Source: Torymus aiolomorphi (lineage: Eukaryota; Arthropoda; Insecta; Hymenoptera; Torymidae). From it: a stretch of 64,000 nt of DNA. Position numbers and translations under genes: made by a program. The notes under the pieces were generated by a model that made no database searches, was not told the origin of the DNA, and saw only the letters and a program-made list of their open reading frames with translations. Below are positions 31,000 through 41,411 of this stretch, one piece after another (positions within the stretch are counted from its first letter, which is position 1; every line of letters starts with the position of its first letter). The DNA is taken from positions 2,515,001 through 2,579,000 of the forward strand of contig CM070875.1 of the NCBI GenBank assembly GCA_036365515.1, given 5' to 3'.

Positions 31000-32550
31000 A
31001 AAGTGCACATAGGATAGGAATATTGAATATAAATACCATGAGTGTTGTTATATTTAAAATTAAAAACATAGTTTTCATAATTTCTATTATAATTATAATA
31101 ATTGTTTTTTATTTTTATTTATAAAAATGTTATATGGAAATTTTGTTTTAATATTATCTATAACTTTTGTATTTGATAAAAAAATATAGTTCAATTTTAT
31201 ACAATTTTAATCAAAGGTGGAGACTAGCGGATTCACGGGTGTTCCTAACTACATACACTGATACCGCGAAATGGAGAAAAACAGAAGGAGAAAGCTCAAT
31301 ACTGAGTTGGCTTAGCCCTGCGACCTGCGTGCATGAGTACTATTGCAGCAGTCGTAACCATGGTTGTGTGATGTCAACAATCGTAACGTCTGGCTCCCGG
31401 CGTCCCCAGCGATGACAGCGGCTGCTGTAGTACGCCGCCGTGGTGAATGTCGTCCTCTTCCTAGTGTTCGCCGGTTGGTGATAATTGGTCGGAGACAGGA
31501 AGGCAGTGTGTCAACGGCGAGAGCAGATTTAGTAAGCCCTTTCTCGTTCCTAACCTCTCTTATGGGTGAGCTGATGGTACTTTATCTTGTTGCAGGTAAC
31601 TGGCAGCGGGAGGAGTGTAAATGACGAGCACTGCTGTAAACTGTTTCTTGGATGTGTAAATGTTGTCTGGGTCACCTATTTATTAGTTATATGTGGTTTT
31701 TAGGTGCTCAACATTCCTTGTTTGGTTCTTACACTACTGGCTACGTGTACAGTGTTATGACTCTCAGCGACTCTCAGGATGGGACTGTTTCCAGCAATGA
31801 AACGAGTGAAGGCTTCCACTAGTGGTCTTGGCCTCTAGTTGTTACCCGGTGGTATCTGGTGCAGCGAGTGAACTACAACCATTGCTGCAGACTTTTCTTT
31901 TGTATGGTAATATTTTTATCGGTGTCATCTATTTATTGGTCATATGTGGTTTTTAAGTGCTCTACTTTCCTCGCTTGTCTCCCAGAGTCAAGGGTGATCT
32001 GCTATTAATGTGCTTCGATGATTCTTAGACTGAGCCAGTCCAGGACATTGACGGTCTCTGTCAGTACTCCCCCAGATGGTGAAATTACTGACGTAGTGGA
32101 TGGCTGTTAGTTAGATGATTCTCAGCAGACTGGTATCCATGAAGTAGTGCCAGCTTAGATCATCGAACCTTTTTTGACTGCTTCTACATCTCTATCAGTG
32201 ATCTTCAAGTGTTATAAGCGCACAAGAGTGTGAGGGGAAATTAGAAAGTGTTAATTAGGCGTGTTAGGGTGTAATTAGGAACTGGGGGATATTATAAAAG
32301 TGCTGTATGTGTGTATGTGTGGTTAGATGTGATACGGGTAGGTAGTTATCGTTAGTAATATTAGCTCGTCTGGCTAATTATCAAGTTTGGTCAGGGTGTA
32401 AGAACTCATCTGAGGGTATCTGTTGTATTAAAATACATGATTATCTATTTCACAGATTTTTACCACGTGAGACTTGACTATTTAATAGTTTTCTATACAC
32501 TGTACAACTGACAGAATTAGCTAGAACATTGCATTCTTTATGCATTGAAA
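31000..32550. other. Unclassified repeat-like sequence
   Basis: A GC-richer stretch (31200-32300) with an internal diverged direct repeat (31640-31720 against 31880-31980, sharing CTATTTATT and CATATGTGGTTTTT). No frame has credible protein content; possibly the untranslated end of a retroelement. Confidence 0.35.
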
Positions 32551-32559
32551 TTAACCAAA

Positions 32560-34200
32560 TTACAAAATTTATAGCTTATACATTACACAAAAGTTTTTTT
32601 TGTAAATGTGATATTATTTTAACATGTACTTATATAATATTACACAATTTTGATTATATTGGTTCAATCGCTTAGGTCCTAGGGACATAGTTAATGGGTT
32701 AACCAGTGTAATCTTATTTTTAAATTTCTTAAATTTATTATCAAAACAGTAACATAACATAATTATATAATTTTACCAACCCAATTTTTATACATTTTTC
32801 TAATTTTTATTCTATTACATTCTAAGTTCTCTAGATCATTTGATAAGAAATTATAAGTTTTGACAGCTTCTATGTAACAGTTTTTGTTAATTATTGTTTT
32901 ACTTTTTTATTGGCATCTATACACTTCTATTTCTTATATTAATTGTTTTTCTCTAATATTTAATTTCTCATAATGATAGAAAATCGATTCAAAACAAAAT
33001 AATTATTTAATATTTAAAGGATATTCTTCAAATACAAAAATATTTTTGTATTTAAGTTTAATGATTTTATTTTATAGATTATTTAATAATTTTGTACTAT
33101 TCGTATAGGTATAAAGCATCCCAAGCTATTATCCCATAATTTTTAATATTATTAAAAAGAGCATTATATAATATCAACAATGTTTTAGTTTGCGTAATCT
33201 TTGTCTTTTTGTAGAAAACGGGGACATAGATATTTCGTTTCTTAACTTATTGTTCCAATGTGTTTATCCCATTAAATATTGTAACCAAATGTAATTTCGT
33301 ATTTTATTATATTTTTGTAATTATGTTGACTTTGGAATGTTGTATCGCTTTTCTGGTCTTATTTATATCTATTGTATCGAATATTTCTGTGTCAAATCGA
33401 ATTCTATTAAATAATAATCGAAAAGTGAATCTACGGGGTTATTGAAGCATTAAAAATTATGTTAATACATTTAGATGATCTAGAAATGATTGTATATATA
33501 AGTGTTACTTGGTAGTAAGTTTTGTTTCAACGTTATCTATATGCTTTGTACTTAAGTTTTATTGGAAGACTAATCCTTGTTATATTTATAATTTGTGTGA
33601 AGTAAGACTGTAAAGTTATAGCCGAAAATCGTCCATTTTATGTATATTTAGGCGTTTAAAATCGTTTTTATATGTTTAACTCGTAAGGTATTAATTTTAA
33701 ACAAAAATGTTAAATGGAAAAAAGTTTTATTTCAATATTATCTATAACTTTTGTATTTAAGATTTTTGTGTAAAATCAAATCCTGAGAAGTTATAGCCGA
33801 AAATCATTCATTTTTGACCATTTTTGGCCGTTTTTCGCAGTTATCTTGGTAAATATTGCTCGTAAAAAAAAGTGTTCAACATAAAAAAAGCTGTATTTTA
33901 ATTAGTTTTAGCAGATAGATCTGTACATATTAGCTTAAAATTTATTTTTCTAGACATTAGGCTTAAAAATCGATTTTTTGAGATATTTCGTTGTACTCGC
34001 ATTTGAAAAATTTTTTATCGATCTATCTCAATATAGAACCAGCACTTAGGTATAATTAGAGGAGTATTTTCCCGCAATCCCGATGAAATCGGTCGAAAAT
34101 TCATTGAGATAATCGAGAAACTTGAGTACATACGGACGTACAGACATACATACATCTCAGAAAACGCTTAAAACGCACTCGCTCTGAGTGGAACATGGTT
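32560..34200. repeat. Direct duplication, copy A
   Basis: Aligns by eye with 34250-36420. Shared landmarks in order: GGTTCAATCGCTTAGGTC, GCTATTATCCCATAATTTTT, ATCGAATATTTCTGTGTCAAAT, TTAGTTTTAGCAGA, and TTGAGTACATACGGACGTAC. About two of the 180-190-bp internal units are present (33370-33830). Confidence 0.8.
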
Positions 34201-34249
34201 TTTACACATTAATTTTTCAGTATTTGAATTCTTACAATTTTCGCTCACA

Positions 34250-36420
34250 TGTATTTAGCATGTACTTATATAATATTACACAATTTTGATTCTTTTAGTT
34301 CAATCGCTTAGGTCTTAAAGGATCCCGCACACAATGTATGGGAAAAAATCATTCGGTCAAATTGAACGAAATTGAAAAAAGATAGATTTCTTCAGGACCT
34401 CAAGATCTATTTTTTTCCAAAGTTTCGTTCAATTTGACCGGATGATTTTTTCCCATACATTGTGTGCGGGGTCCTTTGTTGTCGACACAGTAAGCTAACA
34501 TAATTATATATTTTTATCAACCAAATTTATATACATCTTTCTAATTTTAATTCTACTACATTCTAAATTCTCTTAATCATTTGACAAGGAATTATAAGTT
34601 CTGACAGCTTCTATGTAACAGTTTTTGTTAGTTATTGTTTTACTTTTTTTTTTATTGGTATCTGTACACTTCTATTTCTTGTATTAATTATTTTTCTCTG
34701 ATATTTAGTTTCTCATAGTGATAGAAAACGGACTGAAAAGAAAATAATTATTTAATATTTAAAGGGCACCCTTCAATCAAAAAAGTAATTTTTTATTTAA
34801 TTTTAAAGATTTTATTTTGTAGATTATTTAATGGTCTTAGACTATTCATATAGGTATAAAGCACCCCAAGCTATTATCCCATAATTTTTAATACTATTAA
34901 AAAGAGTATAATGTCAACAATGTTTTAGTTTGCATAGTATTGCATAGTCTTTTTGCAGAAAACAGGGAAATAGATATTTCATTTCTTTAATTATTCTTCT
35001 AATGTTTTTAACCCATTGAATATTGTAATTAAATGTAATTTTGTATCTTATTATTATGTTTTTGTAATTATATTATCTTTGGAATGTGATATTGATTTTT
35101 CCGATCTTATCAAATTTATAGCTATTGTATCGAATATTTTTGTGTCAAATCGAATTCTGTTAAATAATAAGCGAAAATTGACTACATTGAATGTATTGAG
35201 GCGTTAAAAATCGTGTTTATAGCTTTGGATCATTAGGAATTGATTGCACATGTAAATGTTCAATAGGAATAAGTTTTATTTAAATGTTATCTATAACTTT
35301 TGTATGCGATATTTCTAGTAAATCAAATCCTATGAACTGATAAGCGAAAATCAACTATTTGAGGTGTACGTAGGCGTTAAAAACCGTTTTTATAGGTTTA
35401 GATCACCAGGAATTGATTATACATCGAAATGTTGAAAGAAAAAAGTTTTTTTGATTGTTATTTATAACTTTAATATCTAATATTTTTGTGTAAAGTCAAA
35501 TACTGTTGAATAATAAGCGAAAATCGACTATTTCAGGTGTATTTAGGCATTGAAAAATCGTTTTTATAAGTTTAGTTGGTCAGGAATTGATTGTATATGA
35601 AATTGTTAATGAAAAAAAGTTTTGTTTTATTATACTGTACAACTTTTACATTGAATATACTTGTGTAAAGTTAAATTCTGTCAAGTTATAGCCGAAAATC
35701 GTCCATTTTATGTATATTTAGGTATCGAAAAATCGATTTTATAGGTCTAAGTCGTCAGGAGTTGATTCTAGATAAAAATGTTAAATAGAAAAAAGTTTTG
35801 TTTCAATGTTATCTACAACTTTTATATTTAAAATTTTTGTATAAAGTCAAATCCTTTCCAAGAATATGCTAAAAACGTCCATTTTATGTGTATTTAGGCG
35901 TTAAAAATCGATTTTATATGTCTAAGTCGTCAGGAATTAGTTTTACACAAAAATGTTAAAGGAAAAAAAGTTTTGTATCAACATAGTCTACAACTTTTGT
36001 ATTTAACATTTTTGTGTATAGTCAAATTATGTCGAGTAATAGCCAAATATTGATCTTTTTAAAGGTTTTCAGCAGTTTTTGGTTATTTTCAAAAATATTG
36101 GTGTCAGAAAAAAGTGTTCAACATGAAAAAGATGTGTATTTATTAGTTTTAGCAGACTCATTTGTGGTTTTTTTATTTAAATTTAATTTTGGGCATTATG
36201 TCCAAAAATTGTTTTTATAAAATTTTGATTTGTTCTGGCGTTTTTGTAATTCGCAACCGATTCGACTCAATATAGGATCAGCTCTTTCCTATAATTAGAT
36301 GAACATGTAAAAAAATGTTTGACCTGATCTGTTCGTTTTTCGCTGAGATAATCCATAAACTTGATTACATACGAACGTACATACATATATAAATCCTGCA
36401 AAAGGCTTAAAATGAACTAG
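34250..36420. repeat. Direct duplication, copy B, with expanded 180-190-bp units
   Basis: The same landmarks as copy A, in the same order. Here the internal unit (AAAAATCG, TAGGTTTAGATCACCAGGAA, AAAAAAGTTTT, TATCTATAACTTTTGTATT, AGCGAAAATC) is repeated about five times between 35150 and 36060. The ends carry CATACGAACGTACATACAT. Confidence 0.8.
34320..34475. mobile_element. Short hairpin MITE inserted in copy B
   Basis: GGATCCCGCACACAATGTAT at the left and ATACATTGTGTGCGGGGTCC at the right. The inverted arms run about 55 bases each with few differences. Absent from the corresponding place in copy A near 32675. Confidence 0.88.
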
Positions 36421-36429
36421 TTGCATGAA

Positions 36430-37200
36430 CTGAAAGGTTATTTTTAAAACAGAAATTATTAATGTTTTTGCCAAGTGTGTTAATAGATCTACTACCCCAT
36501 ATGGTGTGTTTTGCATTGTAATCACCTGCTGCAATAACAACCGGGGCTATTTTAAGGTGATGTTAAATACCGACATAATTTTCAAACGAGTACATCTCAT
36601 GAAAATACCAATAGAATAATAAAAAAAAAGCTGAGTATAGTATTAACATATACGGAGCGCTTGAAAAACGTGTTTTTTCAAAAAAAATATAAGAATTTAT
36701 TTAATTAAATAAAAACCGTACTGTCGGTAAGTAGGAATCTGCAATTGACTTACTTTTCAAACGAGCATATCTAACGAAAATGCTAATAGAATCACTCAAA
36801 AAAATTCCTGGATATAGTGTTTATGTGTACGGAGCGCTTGACAAAATTTGTTTTCCGAATAAACGCTTGAATGTTGATTTTAGTCGGCTTTATGGAATTT
36901 TACGCTAGGAGAGTTGTATGTGGATATTATCGCGATTTCTTGGCCTCGCGTTTTAAGTTTTATAGCCGTGGCTTCTAGTTTTTCGAGATCAATCGGAATT
37001 ACGTAGTGACTGGCGTCATTTTTAACGAGAATAGCCGTGCCGCTGTTAGTGTTGTTTTTATATGTTTTATAATTTTTTATGTTGAAATTTTGTTTATCTT
37101 TAATTAAGGTTTCACTTATGAGGCAAATATCTATTTTGTTATTTATTAAGAGGGCTTCTAATTCAAGTCTTTGGCATATATTCCACCACACGCGTTTCAT
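36430..37200 (-). pseudogene. Jockey-like ORF2 fragment (AP-type endonuclease), disrupted
   Basis: 37200-36880 reads WWNICQRLELEALLINNKID, then ICLISETLIK and IISTYNSPS, the opening of an apurinic-type endonuclease. The next conserved block (VVIAAGDYNAKHTIWGS, with the catalytic Asp-Tyr-Asn) occurs only beyond an insertion, at 36545-36480. The remainder of the endonuclease, the reverse transcriptase and the tail are missing. Confidence 0.85.
36556..36878. repeat. Insert splitting the retroelement endonuclease
   Basis: About 320 bp with an internal direct repeat. TTTTCAAACGAGTACATCTC with GAAAATACCAATAGAAT recurs as TTTTCAAACGAGCATATCTA with GAAAATGCTAATAGAAT, and both halves carry GTACGGAGCGCTTGA or the near match ATACGGAGCGCTTGA. 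Confidence 0.75.
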
Positions 37201-37218
37201 GCGTAGATTTTTAATTGT

Positions 37219-38682
37219 TTATTTTCCTGCTCCATTGCTGACATTAAGGGCTGTAGAGAAAAGTTGTTTTATTAGATTAGCTGTTTGAATTGTAGCATCT
37301 TTAAGTGTGAGTGTACCTGTTGTAATTTGAAGTGTTAACTCAATTGCCTCGTTTATAATGTTCATTAGGTTTTCGGCGTCTTTAGATTGTATTTTATCAT
37401 TATTATTTATCATGTTTGTTTGTGTGTGTGTCCAAGCTGGACTTGCGTTTTGTTTATTGATAAGTCGTGGGAAGTTACGTTCATAGTTAGTGTTGGCGTT
37501 ATAATTATGTTGTTGTGTTTGTTGTTGTTTTTGTGGCGGTTGTTGTCTGGGCGCGTGGATTTTTACCTGTTGTGTAGGTTTAGCGTTTGTTTGTTTTTGC
37601 GACCTGATTTTGATTAGATCGTGCTGTCGTTTGTATTTTGGGCATCCCTGGTAGTTTGCCGTGTGGTTTCCTCGACAGTTAGCGCATTTTAGGTTGTTTG
37701 TTTTATCTGAGAAATCTAATTTGCATTCAGTTGATTTATGGATTTCTCCACATTTAACGCATTTGGGAAGCATGTGGCAGAATTTAGAGACATGATTAAA
37801 TTCCTGGCAGTTGAAGCATTGCACAGGTTTGCTAGGTTTGTTATATTTTTCAAGTTTTATTTTAAAATAATTAATCGATTTGACTTCATTCAAGAGTTTT
37901 ATATTTTCATCGTTAGTTATGGTTAAAAGGAAAAGAGGGAGCGGCGTGGCTGTTCTTCCACTTCCTCTTTTCATCTGTGCCACGCTTTCTACTTTTAGCC
38001 CTATTTTAGTCAGCTCTTTTTTGATTTCGTCGGTTTCTGTGTACGAGGAGAGGCCTCTTACTACAATTTTCGCAGGGGGGGGGGGGGTGGAATCAGCTGG
38101 TCGTCTCAGGGAGTATTGGAAGGCTGCTTCCTCAAGACTCTTGAGTAACAACCGGTAGTTGTCAAGTGTACTAACCCCAACTGACATGTGGGTGCTGTCG
38201 ATAGTTTGTACTACCGGTGGAAACTTAAGTTTCTTAAGGACAACCTTAAGCTTCTTGTATGGGTAGTTGAGTTCGTCTACTTTAACTGTCACTGGCTTGA
38301 TCGTTTGTTTTTTAATCTTAGGGTCTGTCTCGTTGTTTGCCAGTGTTTCGTTTGAATTTAGGCAACCTGTTAGTACCGTTTTTTCAGTATCGTTAGCGAG
38401 TGCGTCAAAGTAGTTCTTTGTTTTGTTTGATATGGTCACGTTAGATGGTTGTGTGTTAACCTTACTGATGCTAGTTGTGGTGCTGCTGCTGGCTCTTGTT
38501 GAGGTCCTGGCCCTTGTCGAGGTCCTGGCCTTCTTCCTCTTGGTCGATGATACGACGCTGAATCCTTCGTCATCGCTGTTATCGGGGTTCACTCGCTTAG
38601 AGTGGTGTAGCGTTGAGCCATCTGGGGACTCCGATTGGTCCATTTTGTCCGATGAGTGTGGCATGGTGACCTTGGAAGTCAC
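37219..38682 (-). CDS. Jockey-like ORF1 (gag-like nucleic-acid-binding protein)
   Basis: Uninterrupted 487-residue frame. The N terminus is charged and serine/threonine-rich (TSTRARTSTRASSSTTTS). A central domain (PPPPAKIVVRGLSSYTETDE to LEKYNKPSKPVQ) matches the pre-zinc-knuckle region of insect Jockey elements. Three CCHC-type knuckles follow: CFNCQEFNHVSKFC, CVKCGEIHKSTEC and CANCRGNHTANYQGC. The C-terminal part is Gln/Asn-rich. Such proteins coat the element RNA. The frame is intact although the element is broken downstream, so it may be fairly young. Retrotransposon-derived, not a host gene. Confidence 0.9.
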   Translation of the reverse strand: MTSKVTMPHSSDKMDQSESPDGSTLHHSKRVNPDNSDDEGFSVVSSTKRKKARTSTRARTSTRASSSTTTSISKVNTQPSNVTISNKTKNYFDALANDTEKTVLTGCLNSNETLANNETDPKIKKQTIKPVTVKVDELNYPYKKLKVVLKKLKFPPVVQTIDSTHMSVGVSTLDNYRLLLKSLEEAAFQYSLRRPADSTPPPPAKIVVRGLSSYTETDEIKKELTKIGLKVESVAQMKRGSGRTATPLPLFLLTITNDENIKLLNEVKSINYFKIKLEKYNKPSKPVQCFNCQEFNHVSKFCHMLPKCVKCGEIHKSTECKLDFSDKTNNLKCANCRGNHTANYQGCPKYKRQHDLIKIRSQKQTNAKPTQQVKIHAPRQQPPQKQQQTQQHNYNANTNYERNFPRLINKQNASPAWTHTQTNMINNNDKIQSKDAENLMNIINEAIELTLQITTGTLTLKDATIQTANLIKQLFSTALNVSNGAGK

Positions 38683-39019
38683 CTCTCCTAGGTCCGCTCT
38701 CTGGTTGTTGCTGTTGTTGTCGAACTTGTAGTTTGGAAGGAAGCGGTGAATAACACAATACTGTGTTCAGCCGTGTGATTGCCCTCAGAAGGGCAGGTGA
38801 TCAAACTGATTCTCTGCTGCTGATGCACTATCACTATCACTCACAAAAGAAAAAACTACCGCGATACTACGATGCTCACTGCGATCTTGACGCGACGACT
38901 GTCAGAGACAGAACTTGCAAATGACCATCGTTAAAAATAAGTAGCCTGTACGATATTTGAAACAATACGAGTTGTATACGATGCAACTATATCGACGACT
39001 GAGCGGATGAAGAACGACG

Positions 39020-40140
39020 CACAGTGTGTTATTTTAAAAATTTTTTACTCAAAATCAAAGATCTCAGGATAGAGGAAAGATAAGGGGGTTTTAAAAAATG
39101 GGTTTTGTTGGTTGAATTATCAGCTTTCTGGGAAAAATACTCAAATGCAGCTGCAAAATTGCCGAAGCCCTTAAAAATCGTATTAAAATCAACTTTTTTA
39201 TCATTTTTGTTAGTTTTTGGTAAATATCTTTTCAATAATCATATATTTTTTAAAAACCAATATTTTCATCAAAAAATATATAAAAAAAGCTACAATTTGA
39301 CTGGAAAAAAATTTTTTCAAATTCATTTTTAAACGTTTTTAACTGTTTTACGCAGCGAAAATACTTATAATAAGTAAGTATAATACTAATAAAGTATACA
39401 GATTACGATTAATATATATTCATTGTAATTATAATAAATTATAATATTATTAGTTCATATATACATAAAAACATATGAAAACTCTAAAAAAAACCTTCTT
39501 ATTTTAAAAAAATATGTCTTTCAATCATCGTTTTAAGTTCGTTACATGAAATAAATTTATTCATCTTCAAAATAATTTTTACACACATACACACATACAC
39601 ACCCACACACACACCCACACTCACACACACACACACACACACACATGATTGGAAGATTTTTTTAAAAATAAGAACGTTTTTTTAGAGTTTCTATGTATAT
39701 ATGAACCAATAATATTATAATTTATTATAATTACAATGAATATATATTAACCATAATCTGCATACTTTGTTAGTATTATACTTACTTATTGTAAGTATTT
39801 TCGCTGCTTAAAACAGTTAAAAACCGTAAAAAATGAATTAAACAAAATTTTTTTCCAATCAAATTGTACGTTTTTTTATCTATTTTTTTATGAAAATACT
39901 GGTTTTTAGACAATCTATGGTTATTAAAATGATATTTATCAAAAACTAACAAAAATGATAAAAAAGTTGATTTTAATACGATTTTTAAGGGCTTCGGCAA
40001 TTTTGCAGCTGCATTTGAGTATTTTTCCCAGAAAGGTGATAATTCAACCAACAAAACCCATTTTTTAAAACCCCCTTATCTTTCCTCTATCCTGAGATCT
40101 TTGATTTTGAGTAAACAAATTTTTAAAATAACACACTGTG
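39020..40140. mobile_element. 1.1-kb long-hairpin element
   Basis: Inverted arms of about 500 bp (39020-39530 and 39640-40140) run from CACAGTGTGTTATTTTAAAA to its complement. The loop of about 110 bp contains a CA-rich microsatellite (39580-39645). The same short peptide frame appears in both arms in opposite directions, which is a palindrome artefact. Both outer ends abut units of the 28-bp minisatellite. Confidence 0.9.
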
Positions 40141-40440
40141 CGACGTATCTCGGCGCGAGGATGAAGAACGACGTATCTCGGCGCGCAGATGAAGAACAAC
40201 GTATCTCGACGCTTTTACGGCCAGTATACGACGAAATATGTCGTTCTTCATTCTCGCGCCGAGATACGTCGTTCTTCATCCCCGCGCCGAGATACGTCGT
40301 TCTTCATCCTCGCGTCAAGATACGTTGTTCTTATCCTCGCGCCGAGATCCGTCGTTCTTCATCCACGTGTCGAGATACGTTCTTTTTCCGCTCAACCGTC
40401 GATATATAGATGTACAAATAACATGGAAATTTTTCTTCAA
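40141..40440. repeat. 28-bp minisatellite, right copy (palindromic)
   Basis: Two to three forward units (GACGTATCTCGGCGCGAGGA TGAAGAAC) are followed by about six units in reverse orientation from GGCCAGTATACGACGAAATA to CCGCTCAACCGTCGATATAT. The reverse part mirrors 30440-30640. Confidence 0.88.
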
Positions 40441-40585
40441 ATAACCATTTCTCGGAAAATAGTGTCACGCCCCCAAAATAATCATCTCAACTTCAAAAAT
40501 CTCCGCGATAAAAGCCCTCTTGCCCATAATCTCTCCAGTCTCCCTACAATACCTATATGACTGATTCCGCCGTAATTTGCCCAAA

Positions 40586-41411
40586 ACACGGAAACAATTT
40601 GGAATTAATATGGGTTAAAGGTTTGGGATTATAGAAGTTCAAATTATATTTAAACTAAATCAATACATAAATTGATTTTTTACGAGTTGAAAAACGTACC
40701 ATAAAAGTTCAAATATACTTGTAGTGCATGATTCGAAACAATCGCACAACGCAGTCCGATATTTGTATTATTATCCGATGTTTGTATTATTATAGTTCAG
40801 TGCGCGTTGAACTTCTATAGTCCGACGCTCGACGCGCCGCACTTCGATATTGGGAATCTGGGAAGTCCAAGCTTTGAACTGCCTGACTTCCGACTCATAA
40901 AGGTTGGACCACTAAGATTCCCACACGGAGAAAAATGTTCTATTAAAAATTACTATGTTTTATTGTAACCGGGGGACAGACTTGAATTCTTAAAAAAATT
41001 ACTGTTTTCTAGCAAAAATTGCTATGTTTCTAGTCATTTTTACTACATTTATAGCAATTTTTGCTATAAAACATAGTAATTTTTTTAAGAATTCAAGTCT
41101 GTCCCCCGGTTACAATAAAACATAGTAATTTTTAATAGAACATTTTTCTCCGTGCAATATCGAAGTGCGGCGCGTCGAGTGTCGGACTATAGAAGCTCAA
41201 CGCGCACTGAACTATAGTAATATAAACATCGGATATTCGGATCGCGTTGTGCGATTGTTTGAAATCATACAGTTCAAGCATGTTTGAACTTTTCTAGTAC
41301 TAATTTGGTCGTAATTTAGTTCGAATATAATTTTAAATTAATCCAATATACTTGAAGTACATTGTTTCTAAAATATTTGAACTTATACAATCCCAAATTT
41401 CTTTCCGTGCA
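40586..41411. mobile_element. Nested palindrome with CACGG/CCGTG ends
   Basis: The outer arms (about 40586-40920 and 41156-41411) are inverted, sharing for example CGCGCCGCACTTCGATATTG and TATAGTTCAGTGCGCGTTGA. The inner element (40922-41155) is itself a near-perfect palindrome with ends CACGGAGAAAAATGTTCTAT. Both levels begin CACGG and end CCGTG. Confidence 0.88.

Larger units (their letters stand above)
36430..38960 (-). mobile_element. Jockey-like non-LTR retrotransposon, 5' portion, interrupted and 3'-truncated
   Basis: On the minus strand an untranslated leader (about 38960-38683) precedes ORF1, then the start of ORF2 (endonuclease) at 37200-36880. The endonuclease is broken by an insert (36556-36878) and resumes at 36550-36430 with AAGDYNAKHTIWGS. 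No reverse transcriptase follows; the element stops where the repeat block begins. Confidence 0.85.

Noticed and set aside
39105..40054. Matching 75-90-residue frames in opposite directions
   Set aside because: Palindrome arms of the 1.1-kb hairpin; AT-rich, no family recognised.
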